A stretch of 64,000 nt of DNA from Sulfitobacter albidus (GCF_018200035.1 NZ_CP073581.1:3034501-3098500), one strand, 5' to 3'; shown: positions 10,795 through 19,934, numbered from the stretch's first letter. Notes: generated by a model not told the origin, from the sequence alone. Numbers and translations: made by a program.

Positions 10795-11852
10795 ATCGCG
10801 CTTTCCGGCAGCAGTGCATAGGCGCGCTGAATTGGCATGAGGACAAGCAGCCTGCCCGGATCGCGTAGCTGGCCCGCTGCACGCCCCGCGCCATCCCCGG
10901 TGCCAAAAAAGACATCCGCCCGTTGTGCCCCCTTGATCGCCGATCCGGTATCCTGCGCAATCATCAAACGCCGCAACGGTTGCTTTCCGTCCTTTTCGAT
11001 CCAAACGGGCGCGCCCAACGGGATGAAGGCGGGATCAACCGCGACGCTGCGCATCGTCGTGATTGAACGGTTCATCGCGCCCAAGGGACCGCGATCCGCT
11101 GGCACTTTGCTTACCTCGCGAAAAAACACGTAGGACGGATTGTGATAGAGAAGCTCCTGCCCCTCGACCGGGTTGCGGCGTACCCAATTCTTGATCACCG
11201 TTGCGCTGACCTGGTGGGGCTCATAAACGCCACGGCGCACCAGTTCTTGCCCGATTGAACGGTAGTCGTGTCCATTCGATCCACGATACCCGACGCGGAT
11301 GGCGGTCCCGTTCGGAAGGCGGATCCGGCCTGATCCCTGAATCTGGAGAAAGAACAATTCGACCGGATCATCGACATAGGCAATGGCAAGGCCACGCCCC
11401 TGCATCACGCCGCTCTCAAGGATATCGCGACGGGTCAGCCACGGACGGTTCTGGCGTGCCTCAAGGGGCATTTTGTAGACAGGATAGCGATAGCGCGCGG
11501 TTTGAGAGAGAGAGCCGTCAAGCTCAGGCTCAAAATATCCGGTAAAGAGGGCAGGCTTGCGATCATCAATCAAGACGGGGCGGAACAGCAACTCGAAAAA
11601 CGCGCGCGGTTCGGGCTCCGTGCGCGCGTAACGGCAGATCGCCTGCCAATCGGGATCCTTCATATCGCCGCAGGTGTTCAGGAAGGTTGAAAACGCGGCT
11701 GCGTGATCGTCCTCGGCCCAACCATCAAGCTGATCGAAAGACAGAATATCGTATGAAACCTCAGACGCCAAAGGCCCCGCCATCAGCGAGGCCAGTGTTG
11801 CAAGGACCACAAACCATGCCGTCCTTAGCCGTCTGTGGAAACCAATGACCAA
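10791..11852 (-). CDS. mltA: MltA-family membrane-bound lytic murein transglycosylase
   Basis: About 353 residues. MltA cleaves the glycan strand of peptidoglycan to give 1,6-anhydromuropeptides in the periplasm. An N-terminal hydrophobic stretch (TAWFVVLATLASLMAGPLAS) acts as a signal peptide; I see no lipobox. The MltA domain covers residues of about 100-250 (ALFTGYFEPELDGS, FFLQIQGSGRIRL), followed by a 3D domain with the aspartates in QDTGSAIKGAQRADVFFGTG. The start is uncertain: TTG at 11852 overlaps the upstream gene by 28 bases, and an ATG at 11891 would overlap by 67. It lies between the Tim44-like gene and smr in one minus-strand operon. Confidence 0.9.
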   Translation of the reverse strand: MVIGFHRRLRTAWFVVLATLASLMAGPLASEVSYDILSFDQLDGWAEDDHAAAFSTFLNTCGDMKDPDWQAICRYARTEPEPRAFFELLFRPVLIDDRKPALFTGYFEPELDGSLSQTARYRYPVYKMPLEARQNRPWLTRRDILESGVMQGRGLAIAYVDDPVELFFLQIQGSGRIRLPNGTAIRVGYRGSNGHDYRSIGQELVRRGVYEPHQVSATVIKNWVRRNPVEGQELLYHNPSYVFFREVSKVPADRGPLGAMNRSITTMRSVAVDPAFIPLGAPVWIEKDGKQPLRRLMIAQDTGSAIKGAQRADVFFGTGDGAGRAAGQLRDPGRLLVLMPIQRAYALLPESAI

Positions 11853-12481
11853 TTCGGATCGTCCGAGCCCATGATACGCGCGAAAACCCACGTATCCTTT
11901 TGCTTTTTCACGTCGGTAAGACTGCCTTCGACAACTTCTCCCGCACGGTCGCGCACGGCAGAGGTCAGCTCTGCCACATAGCGGATCGTCATCTCGGCCT
12001 CGTTCGTTTCGGGATCAATTGTCACATTTTCCAGCTGCATCTCACGCACGCCGTAGAATTCCGCTTCGATTGTGAGGCCCTGATCCTCGCGGGCCGCGAC
12101 ACCGTCGACAAAGCTTTCATAAATGTCTTCCGACAGGAATGGCTTGATCTGATCCAGCTCGCCCCGTTCAAAACCCATCACGATCATCTCATAGGCCCCC
12201 TTGGCACCGCCAAGGAAGTCGGTGACGTTGAACGACGGCTCCAGCCGCTTCATCTCCGCCAATGCGCGCGCCTGTGCGGTGCCCTCGTCGAAATGATCGG
12301 TGATGTCGAGGTCAGGACCGCCCTCGATCACTTCAAAGGCGGGACCCTTGCGTTCGGCAGGCTGCTGCGGCAACGGCGGTTTTTCAAACCCCTCCCGCGT
12401 CCCCAAAACGTTTTTCAGCCGCAGGATCAGGAAAACCGCAATGGCGGCAAGCACCAAAAGCTGGATAAGCGGCGAATTCAT
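11825..12481 (-). CDS. Tim44/TimA-like domain protein
   Basis: A 218-residue protein with one N-terminal membrane helix (PLIQLLVLAAIAVFLILRL), a charged linker and a C-terminal Tim44-like domain (FLGGAKGAYEMIVMGFERGELDQIKPFLS, AEMTIRYVAELTSAVRDRAGEVVEG, DTWVFAR). Bacterial relatives are inner-membrane-anchored and often described as import-translocase-subunit Tim44 homologues; the function is not settled. ATG at 12481 is preferred, with GAGGTG close upstream; a GTG at 12487 is also possible. It heads the operon with mltA and smr and diverges from fxsA. Confidence 0.85.
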   Translation of the reverse strand: MNSPLIQLLVLAAIAVFLILRLKNVLGTREGFEKPPLPQQPAERKGPAFEVIEGGPDLDITDHFDEGTAQARALAEMKRLEPSFNVTDFLGGAKGAYEMIVMGFERGELDQIKPFLSEDIYESFVDGVAAREDQGLTIEAEFYGVREMQLENVTIDPETNEAEMTIRYVAELTSAVRDRAGEVVEGSLTDVKKQKDTWVFARIMGSDDPNWSLVSTDG

Positions 12482-12586
12482 AGGCACCTCATAGGGGCTG
12501 GGCGTGGAAACAATGTATCGAGGACCTTATGTAGGGTGTGCAGGGGGCCAAGTCCACCATACGCCCCCATGAAAGGAGCCCTAGCT

Positions 12587-13075
12587 ATGTGGCTATTAAT
12601 CGCATTCATCGCCGTACCGCTGATCGAGATCGCGCTGTTCATTCAGGTTGGCGGGTTCATCGGGCTCTGGCCGACGCTGCTGATTGTCCTTCTTACCGCC
12701 GTTGCCGGCACGTATCTTGTCAAATCACAGGGACGGCTTGCGCTGAGCCAGGTGCAGGACTCGTTCTCAAAGGTGAGCGACCCGACCGAACCTTTGGTGC
12801 ACGGGGCGATGATCCTGTTCTCGGGGGCGCTGCTGTTGACGCCGGGATTCTTTACCGATGCCGTCGGCTTTTCGTTGCTTGTACCTGGCGTAAGGTCGGC
12901 CGCTTACCGTGCAATCCGGGCGCGCGTGAAGGTGAATAGCTTTGCAGCGGGTCAAACCGGGCCTCGGCCGCATCCACACCACGGCGGCACTCAGGGGGAT
13001 GTTATTGACGGCGAATTTACCGAACTCCCCGATGATGATGAACCACGCGGTGGTTCAGGTTGGACGAAACACTAA
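12587..13075 (+). CDS. fxsA: FxsA-family membrane protein
   Basis: A 162-residue inner-membrane protein of the FxsA family, named from suppression of F-exclusion of phage T7; the cellular role is unclear. It has three to four hydrophobic segments (WLLIAFIAVPLIEIALF, LIVLLTAVAGTYLV, MILFSGALLLTPGFFTDAVGF) with the family core PGFFTD and a charged cytoplasmic tail. The start at 12587 has AAAGGAG upstream. It diverges from the Tim44-like gene and precedes secB, the usual Rhodobacterales order. Confidence 0.92.
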   Translation: MWLLIAFIAVPLIEIALFIQVGGFIGLWPTLLIVLLTAVAGTYLVKSQGRLALSQVQDSFSKVSDPTEPLVHGAMILFSGALLLTPGFFTDAVGFSLLVPGVRSAAYRAIRARVKVNSFAAGQTGPRPHPHHGGTQGDVIDGEFTELPDDDEPRGGSGWTKH

Positions 13076-13147
13076 TCCGTTGAGGGGGTCCAAAACGTCT
13101 GCTAAGCCTGCGTGATTGATATTCACCTCCCAAACAGGAGCGACATT

Positions 13148-13639
13148 ATGGCCGAGGCCGACGCAGCACCCCAGCAATCCAAACCACCGCAAATGCGGGT
13201 CATGGGGCAATTTGTCCGTGACATGTCCTTTGAAAACATCATGGCGCAAAAGGGTGCGCCATCCGATGTGCAGCCCGATGTGCAGGTTCAGGTGAACCTC
13301 GACGCCAAAAAGCGCCAGACAGAGAACCAGTTTGAATCCGCGATCAAGCTGACAGTGACCTCAAAGGCGAAAGACGGTGATGCAACACTTTTCGTGCTTG
13401 AGATCGACTATGTCGGTATTTTCCACATCGAGGATGTGCCAGAGGATCAGCTACACCCGTTCCTGTTGATCGAATGTCCGCGCATGATCTTCCCGTTCTT
13501 GCGCCGCATCGTCAGCGATATCACCCGCGATGGTGGTTTCCCGCCGCTGAATCTGGAAAACATCGACTTCATCCAGCTTTACCGCAACGAAATCGCCCGT
13601 CGGCAGGCCGAAAACACCCCGCCACCTGCGGACGCGTGA
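13148..13639 (+). CDS. secB: SecB protein-export chaperone
   Basis: A 163-residue tetrameric cytoplasmic chaperone that keeps preproteins unfolded and hands them to SecA. Family segments are RVMGQFVRDMSFEN, LFVLEIDYVGIFHI and the C-terminal LIECPRMIFPFLRRIVSDITRDGGFPPL (cited in part). The ATG at 13148 follows AGGAG. It ends one base before the convergent dnaQ. Confidence 0.97.
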   Translation: MAEADAAPQQSKPPQMRVMGQFVRDMSFENIMAQKGAPSDVQPDVQVQVNLDAKKRQTENQFESAIKLTVTSKAKDGDATLFVLEIDYVGIFHIEDVPEDQLHPFLLIECPRMIFPFLRRIVSDITRDGGFPPLNLENIDFIQLYRNEIARRQAENTPPPADA

Positions 13640-13640
13640 T

Positions 13641-14327
13641 CTAGACCTTCGACCACAAGGCATCGCCGCCCAGCTTGCTGACAAACTCAGCGTGGGCGGC
13701 TTTTTCTTGCGGTGTGATCCTCGGAGGAAGTGGCGTTGGACGGGGTCTGGCCGTCCAATCGGCTGGGGCCTCGCCGGGTTTCTGTGTTGGCTGATGGGAC
13801 AGGCCGAAATCAGGCTGTTTGCCACCAATCAGCTCCAGATAGACTTCGGCCAGTATCTCACTGTCCAAAAGCGCGCCGTGTAGCGTACGCGAAGAGTTGT
13901 CGATCCCGAACCGACGGCACAGCGCGTCGAGTGACGAAGGTGATCCGGGAAATTTTTTCCGCGCGATGGCAAGCGTATCGATAGCCTGTTCCCACGGAAT
14001 TTGCCGTAGACCCATCCATTTCAGCTCGGCATTCAGAAACTTGATGTCAAAGGCTGCATTGTGGATGACCAGTTTGGCGTCCCCGATGAAATCGAGAAAG
14101 GAACGACCGACAGCCGCGAACTTCGGCTTGTCGCGCAAGAACTCGTCGCCCAGACCGTGGACCTCAAACGCTTCTTGCGGCATTTCACGCTCTGGGTTGA
14201 TGTATTCATGAAAGGTGCGGCCCGTCGGAACGTGCCCCATCAGCTCAACCGCGCCGATCTCAACGATCCTATCACCCGTGTTAGGGTCAAAACCGGTGGT
14301 TTCTGTGTCGAGAACGATCTCACGCAT
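13641..14327 (-). CDS. dnaQ: DNA polymerase III epsilon subunit (proofreading exonuclease)
   Basis: A 228-residue DEDDh 3'-5' exonuclease that proofreads for the replicative polymerase. ExoI is [10 protein letters not shown] (Asp and Glu ligands), ExoII is [12 protein letters not shown], and ExoIII with the catalytic His is [17 protein letters not shown]. The C-terminal tail past about residue 185 should bind the alpha subunit. It is the last gene of the minus-strand operon maf-aroE-coaE-dnaQ leaving the origin region, and its start overlaps coaE by 8 bases. Confidence 0.96.
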   Translation of the reverse strand: MREIVLDTETTGFDPNTGDRIVEIGAVELMGHVPTGRTFHEYINPEREMPQEAFEVHGLGDEFLRDKPKFAAVGRSFLDFIGDAKLVIHNAAFDIKFLNAELKWMGLRQIPWEQAIDTLAIARKKFPGSPSSLDALCRRFGIDNSSRTLHGALLDSEILAEVYLELIGGKQPDFGLSHQPTQKPGEAPADWTARPRPTPLPPRITPQEKAAHAEFVSKLGGDALWSKV

Positions 14328-14910
14328 CTGTCAACTGGCTCCTGATCTGCTGCACGATCTCTCGCACACGGGCGCGAGCCCCTTCAAGGGTATCTGTCCG
14401 GATCACATAATCCGCCCGCATGGCCTTTTCGCTGGCGGGCATCTGCTTGGCCCGGATGGCCGTAAATTGCGGACCCGTCATCGTACCGCGGGCCATGACG
14501 CGTTCCTGTTGGGTCTCGTCATCGACAAGGACACAGGCAGTCGCGTTCACATGCTGGTCTCCACCGGTTTCAAAGAGAAGGGGAATATCCATCACGAGGA
14601 TATCATTGTCTATCCGGGCCATGTAGGCACCGCGATCTTCGGTGACCAGCGGATGCACGATCTCCTCAATCCGGCGCAGCGCTTCGGGGTTTTGGGCAAT
14701 GATCCGTTTGAGTTCGTCGCGCGAAACGGCCTCGTCGACAATCGCATCGGGAAAAGCGCGGGCGATATCCGCAACCGCGCGCCCACCCTTTGCGTAAAGC
14801 CTGTGCACGGCGGCGTCGGCATCCCAAACCGCACACCCCTCATCCGCAAACATCTTCGCAGTTGTGGATTTGCCCATCCCGATGGAGCCTGTCAGACCAA
14901 GGATAAACAT
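14320..14910 (-). CDS. coaE: Dephospho-CoA kinase
   Basis: A 196-residue kinase that phosphorylates the ribose 3'-OH of dephospho-CoA, the last step of coenzyme A synthesis. The P-loop [12 protein letters not shown] lies at residues 4-15, and the CoaE hallmark [12 protein letters not shown] and lid region follow. ATG at 14910 is chosen because similarity begins there and it shares its base with the aroE stop (TGATG). It overlaps dnaQ downstream. Confidence 0.95.
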   Translation of the reverse strand: MFILGLTGSIGMGKSTTAKMFADEGCAVWDADAAVHRLYAKGGRAVADIARAFPDAIVDEAVSRDELKRIIAQNPEALRRIEEIVHPLVTEDRGAYMARIDNDILVMDIPLLFETGGDQHVNATACVLVDDETQQERVMARGTMTGPQFTAIRAKQMPASEKAMRADYVIRTDTLEGARARVREIVQQIRSQLTDA

Positions 14911-15746
14911 CAGCGCAGCGCCGCCGCGCGGGTTGCGCGATCCACCTCGGGACGCGTGCCAAACCAACGCTCGAACGCTGGCACTGCCTGATGCAAAAGC
15001 ATGCCTAACCCGTCCACAGTCACACATCCGGCGGCATCGGCCTCGGACAGCAATCGTGTCTTGAGCGGCGTATAGACAAGATCCGTGACCACCGTACCGG
15101 GGCGCAATCCATCGAGCGGGACCCGCAATTCGGGTTTGCCAATCATGCCCAGCGAGGTGGTGTTCACCAGCAGGGAGGCGTCATCGATCATATTGCCCGC
15201 CTGCACCCAATCGTAGACCTGTACACGGCTGCCGAATTCCTGCTGCAAGACCTCAGCGCGCACTCTGGTCCGGTTTGAGAGCATGATTTCGGGCACTCCG
15301 GCATCGAGTAGCGAGGCAATCACCGCCCGTGCGGCGCCACCCGCTCCCAACAGCGCCGCGGGGCCGGAACGCGGATTCCAGCCGGGTGCGCCCGCGCGCA
15401 GGTTTTCAAGGAAGCCGTATCCGTCTGTATTGTCCGCGTGAATTTTCCCATCTTTACGGAAGATAAGGGTATTGGCCGCACCAATGAGGATTGCCCGATC
15501 CGTTATCAGATCGGCGATCTGCATCACGGCTTCCTTGTGGGGGATGGTGACATTAACCCCGACAAACCCGGCCTTTGGCAAAGTACGCAAAACGGACTCA
15601 AGATCCTCCGCCGCCACGTCCATGGGCACATAATGCCCAGCAATCCCGTAAGTCTTGAGCCAGTGGCGGTGCAATTGCGGCGATTTGGAATGGGCGATCG
15701 GCGATCCGATCACACCGGCGAGGGGGATCCGGGGCAGGGGGCTCAT
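14910..15746 (-). CDS. aroE: Shikimate dehydrogenase
   Basis: A 278-residue NADP-dependent enzyme reducing 3-dehydroshikimate to shikimate in aromatic amino acid synthesis. The substrate site is seen in VIGSPIAHSKSPQLHR near the N-terminus and in VTIPHKEAVM, with the catalytic Lys. The nucleotide-binding loop is LGAGGAARAV. It overlaps maf by 4 bases and coaE by 1, so the operon is tightly coupled. Confidence 0.96.
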   Translation of the reverse strand: MSPLPRIPLAGVIGSPIAHSKSPQLHRHWLKTYGIAGHYVPMDVAAEDLESVLRTLPKAGFVGVNVTIPHKEAVMQIADLITDRAILIGAANTLIFRKDGKIHADNTDGYGFLENLRAGAPGWNPRSGPAALLGAGGAARAVIASLLDAGVPEIMLSNRTRVRAEVLQQEFGSRVQVYDWVQAGNMIDDASLLVNTTSLGMIGKPELRVPLDGLRPGTVVTDLVYTPLKTRLLSEADAAGCVTVDGLGMLLHQAVPAFERWFGTRPEVDRATRAAALR

Positions 15747-16342
15747 GTCGGCAAATCTCCACGCAACGTCAGGTAGTTCAACAGCTCCAGCAGAGGCATA
15801 CCCAAAACGTTAAAATAGTCGCCGTCAATGCGCGAAAACAGCCGGACACCCTCTTCCTCTAACTTGTAAGCACCTACGGCGTGACGGATGCTGTCCCAAT
15901 TGCGGTCGACATAATCGGTGATAAAGGCATCACTTGCCTCGCGCATCCGCAGCCGCACAGTGCCGACATGGCGCCACACTGGCTTGCCGTTTTCATAGAT
16001 CACCGCAGCCGACATCAGGGTATGGCGGTCACCCCGCAGGTCGGTCAGTTGCCGGATTGCTTCATCAGGGGACGTTGGCTTGCTCAGCATTTTCCCCCGA
16101 TGATCGAGCACTTGATCGCAACCGATCACCAATGCGGCAGGATGGCGTTCACTCACCTTACGGGCTTTCATCTCGGCCAGAGTGTCGGCAACGTCGCGTG
16201 GCGAAGCGCCCTCGGTGATGAGGGACAGGGTAATCATCTCCTCGTCGATCCGGGCGACCTCAACCTCGAAAGCTACCCCGGCCTGACGCAACATCTGCGC
16301 CCGGATTTCAGAGCCCGAAGCGAGCAGAATCTGTATAGCCAT
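15743..16342 (-). CDS. maf: Maf-family nucleoside triphosphate pyrophosphatase
   Basis: A 199-residue Maf/Ham1-fold enzyme that hydrolyses non-canonical or pyrimidine nucleoside triphosphates; it is linked to septum control in some bacteria. The family start ILLASGSEIRAQMLRQAG and the acidic motif GCDQVLDHRGKMLSKP are present. Its start codon abuts a perfect DnaA box (16342-16350), so it is the first leftward gene from the presumed origin. Confidence 0.94.
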   Translation of the reverse strand: MAIQILLASGSEIRAQMLRQAGVAFEVEVARIDEEMITLSLITEGASPRDVADTLAEMKARKVSERHPAALVIGCDQVLDHRGKMLSKPTSPDEAIRQLTDLRGDRHTLMSAAVIYENGKPVWRHVGTVRLRMREASDAFITDYVDRNWDSIRHAVGAYKLEEEGVRLFSRIDGDYFNVLGMPLLELLNYLTLRGDLPT

Positions 16343-16350
16343 GTGGATAA
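16342..16350 (-). other. Perfect DnaA box
   Basis: TGTGGATAA, reverse complement of TTATCCACA, at the very start of maf. This is the left edge of the origin region. Confidence 0.75.
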
Positions 16351-16749
16351 ACCCTAAATGTTCTTAGGGATTTGTTAATGAGTTCTCAGCCAAACTTGCG
16401 GTCTGGCGAGAAACATCCTGCCTTGACAGAAACCCCCACCCACTGGTTAGCGGATTCCCCCACGGGGGAAAAGAATAACTGCGCCTGTGGATGATCCGAG
16501 ACCTGGTCGATCAACGCACAGGGTTTTCCACAGATCATCGAAGATCAATAACTCTATATCTAATTGATATTAATAACTTAATTTTGTATGTTACGGATCT
16601 GTTACACAGATTATACCGTGTCATCCCAAAGACCTCGATGGTATGAGGATAAACCCTTAATCCACAGTTTTTTAGGCCCCTACTTACATCAACAATCTAT
16701 CTTTCTTTCTTTATTATTATAAAGAGGGCGAGAACGGGGAGCGGAGCCA
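16343..16749. other. oriC: Probable chromosomal replication origin (oriC)
   Basis: A 407-base stretch with no gene, AT-rich against its surroundings. DnaA-box-like sites: 16342-16350 (TGTGGATAA, perfect), 16486-16494 (TGTGGATGA), 16524-16532 (TTTTCCACA, fits TTWTNCACA), 16600-16608 (TGTTACACA), 16644-16652 (TGAGGATAA) and 16658-16666 (TAATCCACA). An AT block at about 16545-16600 could be the unwinding element, and a pyrimidine/T-rich block follows at 16697-16721. Five GATC and one GATTC site are present. Genes on both sides point away, and mnmG, rsmG and parAB lie to the right, the classical origin neighbourhood. Assigned from these features only. Confidence 0.75.
16524..16532 (+). other. DnaA box (TTTTCCACA)
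   Basis: Matches the relaxed consensus TTWTNCACA and lies about 15 bases before the AT-rich block. Confidence 0.6.
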
Positions 16750-17199
16750 ATGAGTGACATTCTGAGTCTGGCCTACCCTTGGGTGAAGGGATTTCACATC
16801 ATCTCGGTTATATCCTGGATGGCAGCGTTGTTCTATCTCCCGAGGTTGATGGTGCACCATACCGAACGTGTCGGGCTCAGCGGTGAGACGCATGAGCTTT
16901 TTGCCATGATGGAATACAAGCTCGCCAAAGTGATCATGTCGCCTGCGATGATGGCGACGTGGATCTTTGGTCTGTTGCTGGTGATGACACCGGGGATCGT
17001 GGTCTGGTCGGATGTGTGGCCCTGGCTTAAGGCCGCAGGCGTGATCGCAATGACGGTGTTTCACGTCTGGCTCATGCGGCGAATGCGGGGGTTTCAGGTT
17101 GGTGAAAATTCACTCACGGGCAAGCAATACCGGATGATGAACGAGGTCCCGACGCTGCTGATGTTGTTGATTGTCTTCTCCGTTACGGTGAAGTTCTGA
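16750..17199 (+). CDS. hemJ: HemJ, protoporphyrinogen IX oxidase
   Basis: A 149-residue inner-membrane protein with four hydrophobic helices, of the HemJ/CopD-like family that oxidises protoporphyrinogen IX to protoporphyrin IX for heme synthesis. The conserved His near the N-terminus (KGFHIISVISWMAALFYLPRL) and the segment MEYKLAKVIMSPAM with its conserved Lys are visible. It is the first rightward gene from the origin region, with ribosome site GGGGAGCGGAG before the ATG. Confidence 0.92.
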   Translation: MSDILSLAYPWVKGFHIISVISWMAALFYLPRLMVHHTERVGLSGETHELFAMMEYKLAKVIMSPAMMATWIFGLLLVMTPGIVVWSDVWPWLKAAGVIAMTVFHVWLMRRMRGFQVGENSLTGKQYRMMNEVPTLLMLLIVFSVTVKF

Positions 17200-17328
17200 C
17201 GCTTCCGATTGACTCCGCTGGGTTGAGCGCTTAACCCGGTTTTGCACCCCGTCCGGGGTGGCATCATTCGTATTTCATTTCAGACGAACGACCGCGTGGC
17301 GCAGGTGTGCCCGGTCCAAGGATCTTAC

Positions 17329-18600
17329 ATGACAGTTGAAACGCTGAACCTCGCCGATCTCAAGGCGCAATCTCCCAAGAACCTGCTGGCAATGGCCGAA
17401 GAGCTGGAGATTGAAAACGCTTCCACCATGCGCAAGGGTGAGATGATGTTCCAGATCCTCCGTGAACGCGCGGATGAGGGTTGGGAGATTTCGGGCGACG
17501 GTGTTCTTGAAGTTCTGCAAGATGGCTTTGGTTTTTTGCGCTCACCCGAGGCGAACTATCTGCCGGGTCCGGATGATATTTACGTCTCGCCTGACATGAT
17601 CCGACTGTGGTCACTGCGCACCGGCGATACGATCGAGGGGCATATCAAGGCACCTGACGACAACGAGCGTTACTTTGCGATGACCGAAGTGACCCGCATC
17701 AATTTCGAGGAGCCAGAGCAGGCACGCCACAAGGTGGCATTTGAAAATCTCACACCGCTCTATCCCGATCAGCGCTTGCAGATGGAAGTCGATGATCCGA
17801 CGGTAAAGGACCGCTCGGCCCGCATCATCGACATTGTCTCGCCCATTGGGAAAGGGCAGCGGGCGTTGATTACCGCGCCACCTCGGACCGGCAAGACGGT
17901 CCTGTTGCAGAACATCGCCAATTCAATCGAGAAGAACCACCCGGAGTGCTATCTGATTGTTCTGTTGATCGATGAGCGCCCCGAAGAAGTCACCGACATG
18001 CAGCGTTCGGTCAAGGGAGAGGTCGTCTCCTCAACCTTTGATGAACCGGCGACGCGCCACGTTGCCGTTTCGGAAATGGTCATCGAAAAGGCGAAACGGC
18101 TGGTCGAGCATAAGCGCGACGTTGTGATCCTTCTTGATTCCGTGACCCGCCTGGGCCGTGCATTCAACACCGTGGTGCCCTCGTCCGGTAAGGTTCTCAC
18201 GGGTGGCGTCGATGCCAATGCACTGCAACGCCCCAAGCGTTTCTTTGGTGCTGCACGGAACATCGAGGAGGGCGGATCGCTTACCATCATCGCAACCGCG
18301 TTGATTGATACTGGCAGCCGGATGGACGAAGTGATCTTTGAAGAGTTCAAAGGCACCGGTAACTCGGAAATCATTCTGGATCGTAAGATCGCGGATAAGC
18401 GTGTGTTCCCGGCGATCGACATTCTGAAATCCGGCACCCGAAAGGAAGATCTGTTGATCGACAAGGCGGACATGCAGAAGACCTTCGTGCTGCGCCGAAT
18501 TCTCAATCCGATGGGGACAACCGACGCGATCGAGTTCCTCATCAGTAAGTTGAAGCAGACCAAGACAAACTCTGACTTCTTCGACTCAATGAATACCTGA
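17329..18600 (+). CDS. rho: Transcription termination factor Rho
   Basis: A 423-residue hexameric RNA-dependent ATPase that ends untranslated transcripts. The N-terminal Rho domain is followed by a cold-shock RNA-binding fold ([20 protein letters not shown]), Walker [14 protein letters not shown], Walker [12 protein letters not shown] and the Q- and R-loops [21 protein letters not shown] (cited in part). The ATG at 17329 with AAGGA upstream is preferred over more upstream in-frame codons. A 129-base gap after hemJ leaves room for its own promoter or for leader autoregulation. Confidence 0.97.
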   Translation: MTVETLNLADLKAQSPKNLLAMAEELEIENASTMRKGEMMFQILRERADEGWEISGDGVLEVLQDGFGFLRSPEANYLPGPDDIYVSPDMIRLWSLRTGDTIEGHIKAPDDNERYFAMTEVTRINFEEPEQARHKVAFENLTPLYPDQRLQMEVDDPTVKDRSARIIDIVSPIGKGQRALITAPPRTGKTVLLQNIANSIEKNHPECYLIVLLIDERPEEVTDMQRSVKGEVVSSTFDEPATRHVAVSEMVIEKAKRLVEHKRDVVILLDSVTRLGRAFNTVVPSSGKVLTGGVDANALQRPKRFFGAARNIEEGGSLTIIATALIDTGSRMDEVIFEEFKGTGNSEIILDRKIADKRVFPAIDILKSGTRKEDLLIDKADMQKTFVLRRILNPMGTTDAIEFLISKLKQTKTNSDFFDSMNT

Positions 18601-18627
18601 TATCCTTCAAAATCAAAGAGTTAACGA

Positions 18628-19914
18628 ATGGATACGATTTTCGCCGAGGCAACCGCCCCGGGCAGGGCAGGTGTATCCGTCATCCGGATTTCCGGACCTC
18701 GCGCGCATGAGGTTGCGGAAGGTCTGATGTCATCGCTGCCAAAGGTGCGTCAATCCGCCGTGCGTATGATTTGCGACACGGACGGAGATTTCATAGATCA
18801 GGCTTTGGTGTTGCGGTTTGATGGCCCCGAGAGCTTTACCGGTGAGGACGTGGTCGAATTTCACTTGCACGGTAGTATTGCGATTATGCGACGGGTGGTG
18901 GCCGTTCTTTCGGGATTCGCAGATTTACGACTCGCAGATCCGGGAGAATTCACCCGCAGGGCGCTTGAAAACGGACGGCTCGATCTAGTCCAAGTCGAAG
19001 GATTGGGAGATTTGATCGAGGCCGAGACGGAGATGCAGCGTCGTCAGGCACTGCGTGTTCTATCGGGCGATCTGGGAAACCGTGTTGAGGATTGGCGCCG
19101 TGATCTCATCCGTGCGGCGGCGCTGTTGGAAGCTACCATTGATTTCGCGGATGAAGATGTGCCCTTCGACGTGAGCGGGGAGGTACGTGAGCTTCTGGCC
19201 CGCGTAAACAACGATTTGAGTATCGAGATTGCCGGTACGAAAGTTGCCGAACGTATCCGTGCGGGTTTTGAGGTGGCGATTATCGGTGCGCCGAATGTTG
19301 GTAAGTCGACGTTGCTGAATCGCCTGGCAGGCCGCGACGCCGCGCTCACTTCAAACATCGCCGGGACGACCCGCGATGTCATAGAAGTCCGGATGGATTT
19401 GGCCGGCGTTCCCGTGACGTTATTGGATACGGCTGGTATTCGTGAAGGGCAGGACGAAATCGAAATCCTTGGGATCGATCTCGCGCGGCGCCGGGCTGAA
19501 TCTGCAGATCTGAGGATCTTCCTTCTGAACCAAGGGGATGAGCCGCCTTTGCCCGTTCAAATGGACGATGTCATATTGAGCGCAAAGGGGGATCTGATGG
19601 ATCTTCCGTTTCCAGCAATTTCTGGCCATACGGGCGCAGGCATTTCAGAGCTTTTGGGTGTCCTGCAAGAGATTTTTCTGAAACGGGTTGGCGGCGCTGG
19701 CCTTGCGACACATGCACGACACGCGGAGGCGATGCGCAAGTCTTCGGCGGGTATAGCTACATCAATAGGTCTGCTTGAACAGGGCCCGGACGGCTATGAC
19801 CTGGTCGCTGCAGAACTGCGATTGGCAGTAAACGCTCTCGAGGTGTTGCTTGGTCGCATTGACGCGGAGAATATGCTAGACGAGATCTTCGCAAGTTTTT
19901 GCCTTGGAAAATGA
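18628..19914 (+). CDS. mnmE: MnmE, tRNA-modifying GTPase
   Basis: A 428-residue GTPase that with MnmG makes the cmnm5 group at wobble uridine 34 of certain tRNAs. It has an N-terminal tetrahydrofolate-binding domain (EATAPGRAGVSVIRISGP), a helical domain and an inserted G domain (GAPNVGKS for G1, DTAG for G3). The C-terminal FCLGK carries the conserved Cys. The G4 motif, normally NKxD, reads AKGD here. mnmG follows 3 bases after the stop. Confidence 0.96.
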   Translation: MDTIFAEATAPGRAGVSVIRISGPRAHEVAEGLMSSLPKVRQSAVRMICDTDGDFIDQALVLRFDGPESFTGEDVVEFHLHGSIAIMRRVVAVLSGFADLRLADPGEFTRRALENGRLDLVQVEGLGDLIEAETEMQRRQALRVLSGDLGNRVEDWRRDLIRAAALLEATIDFADEDVPFDVSGEVRELLARVNNDLSIEIAGTKVAERIRAGFEVAIIGAPNVGKSTLLNRLAGRDAALTSNIAGTTRDVIEVRMDLAGVPVTLLDTAGIREGQDEIEILGIDLARRRAESADLRIFLLNQGDEPPLPVQMDDVILSAKGDLMDLPFPAISGHTGAGISELLGVLQEIFLKRVGGAGLATHARHAEAMRKSSAGIATSIGLLEQGPDGYDLVAAELRLAVNALEVLLGRIDAENMLDEIFASFCLGK

Positions 19915-19918
19915 GGGT

Positions 19919-19934
19919 TGTTTCACGTGAAACA
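19919..19934. other. parS: parS centromere site 1
   Basis: TGTTTCACGTGAAACA, a perfect 16-base palindrome identical to the canonical ParB-binding site. It overlaps the start region of mnmG. The site lies about 3.3 kb from the presumed oriC and within 4 kb of parAB. Confidence 0.95.

Noticed and set aside
16453..16457. Single GATTC site taken as CcrM control of the origin
   Set aside because: One GANTC in 400 bases is close to chance and cannot support methylation control on its own.
17057..17072. Third parS-like sequence in hemJ (TGTTTCACGTCTGGCT)
   Set aside because: Only the left half of the palindrome matches; the right half diverges, and ParB needs both halves.
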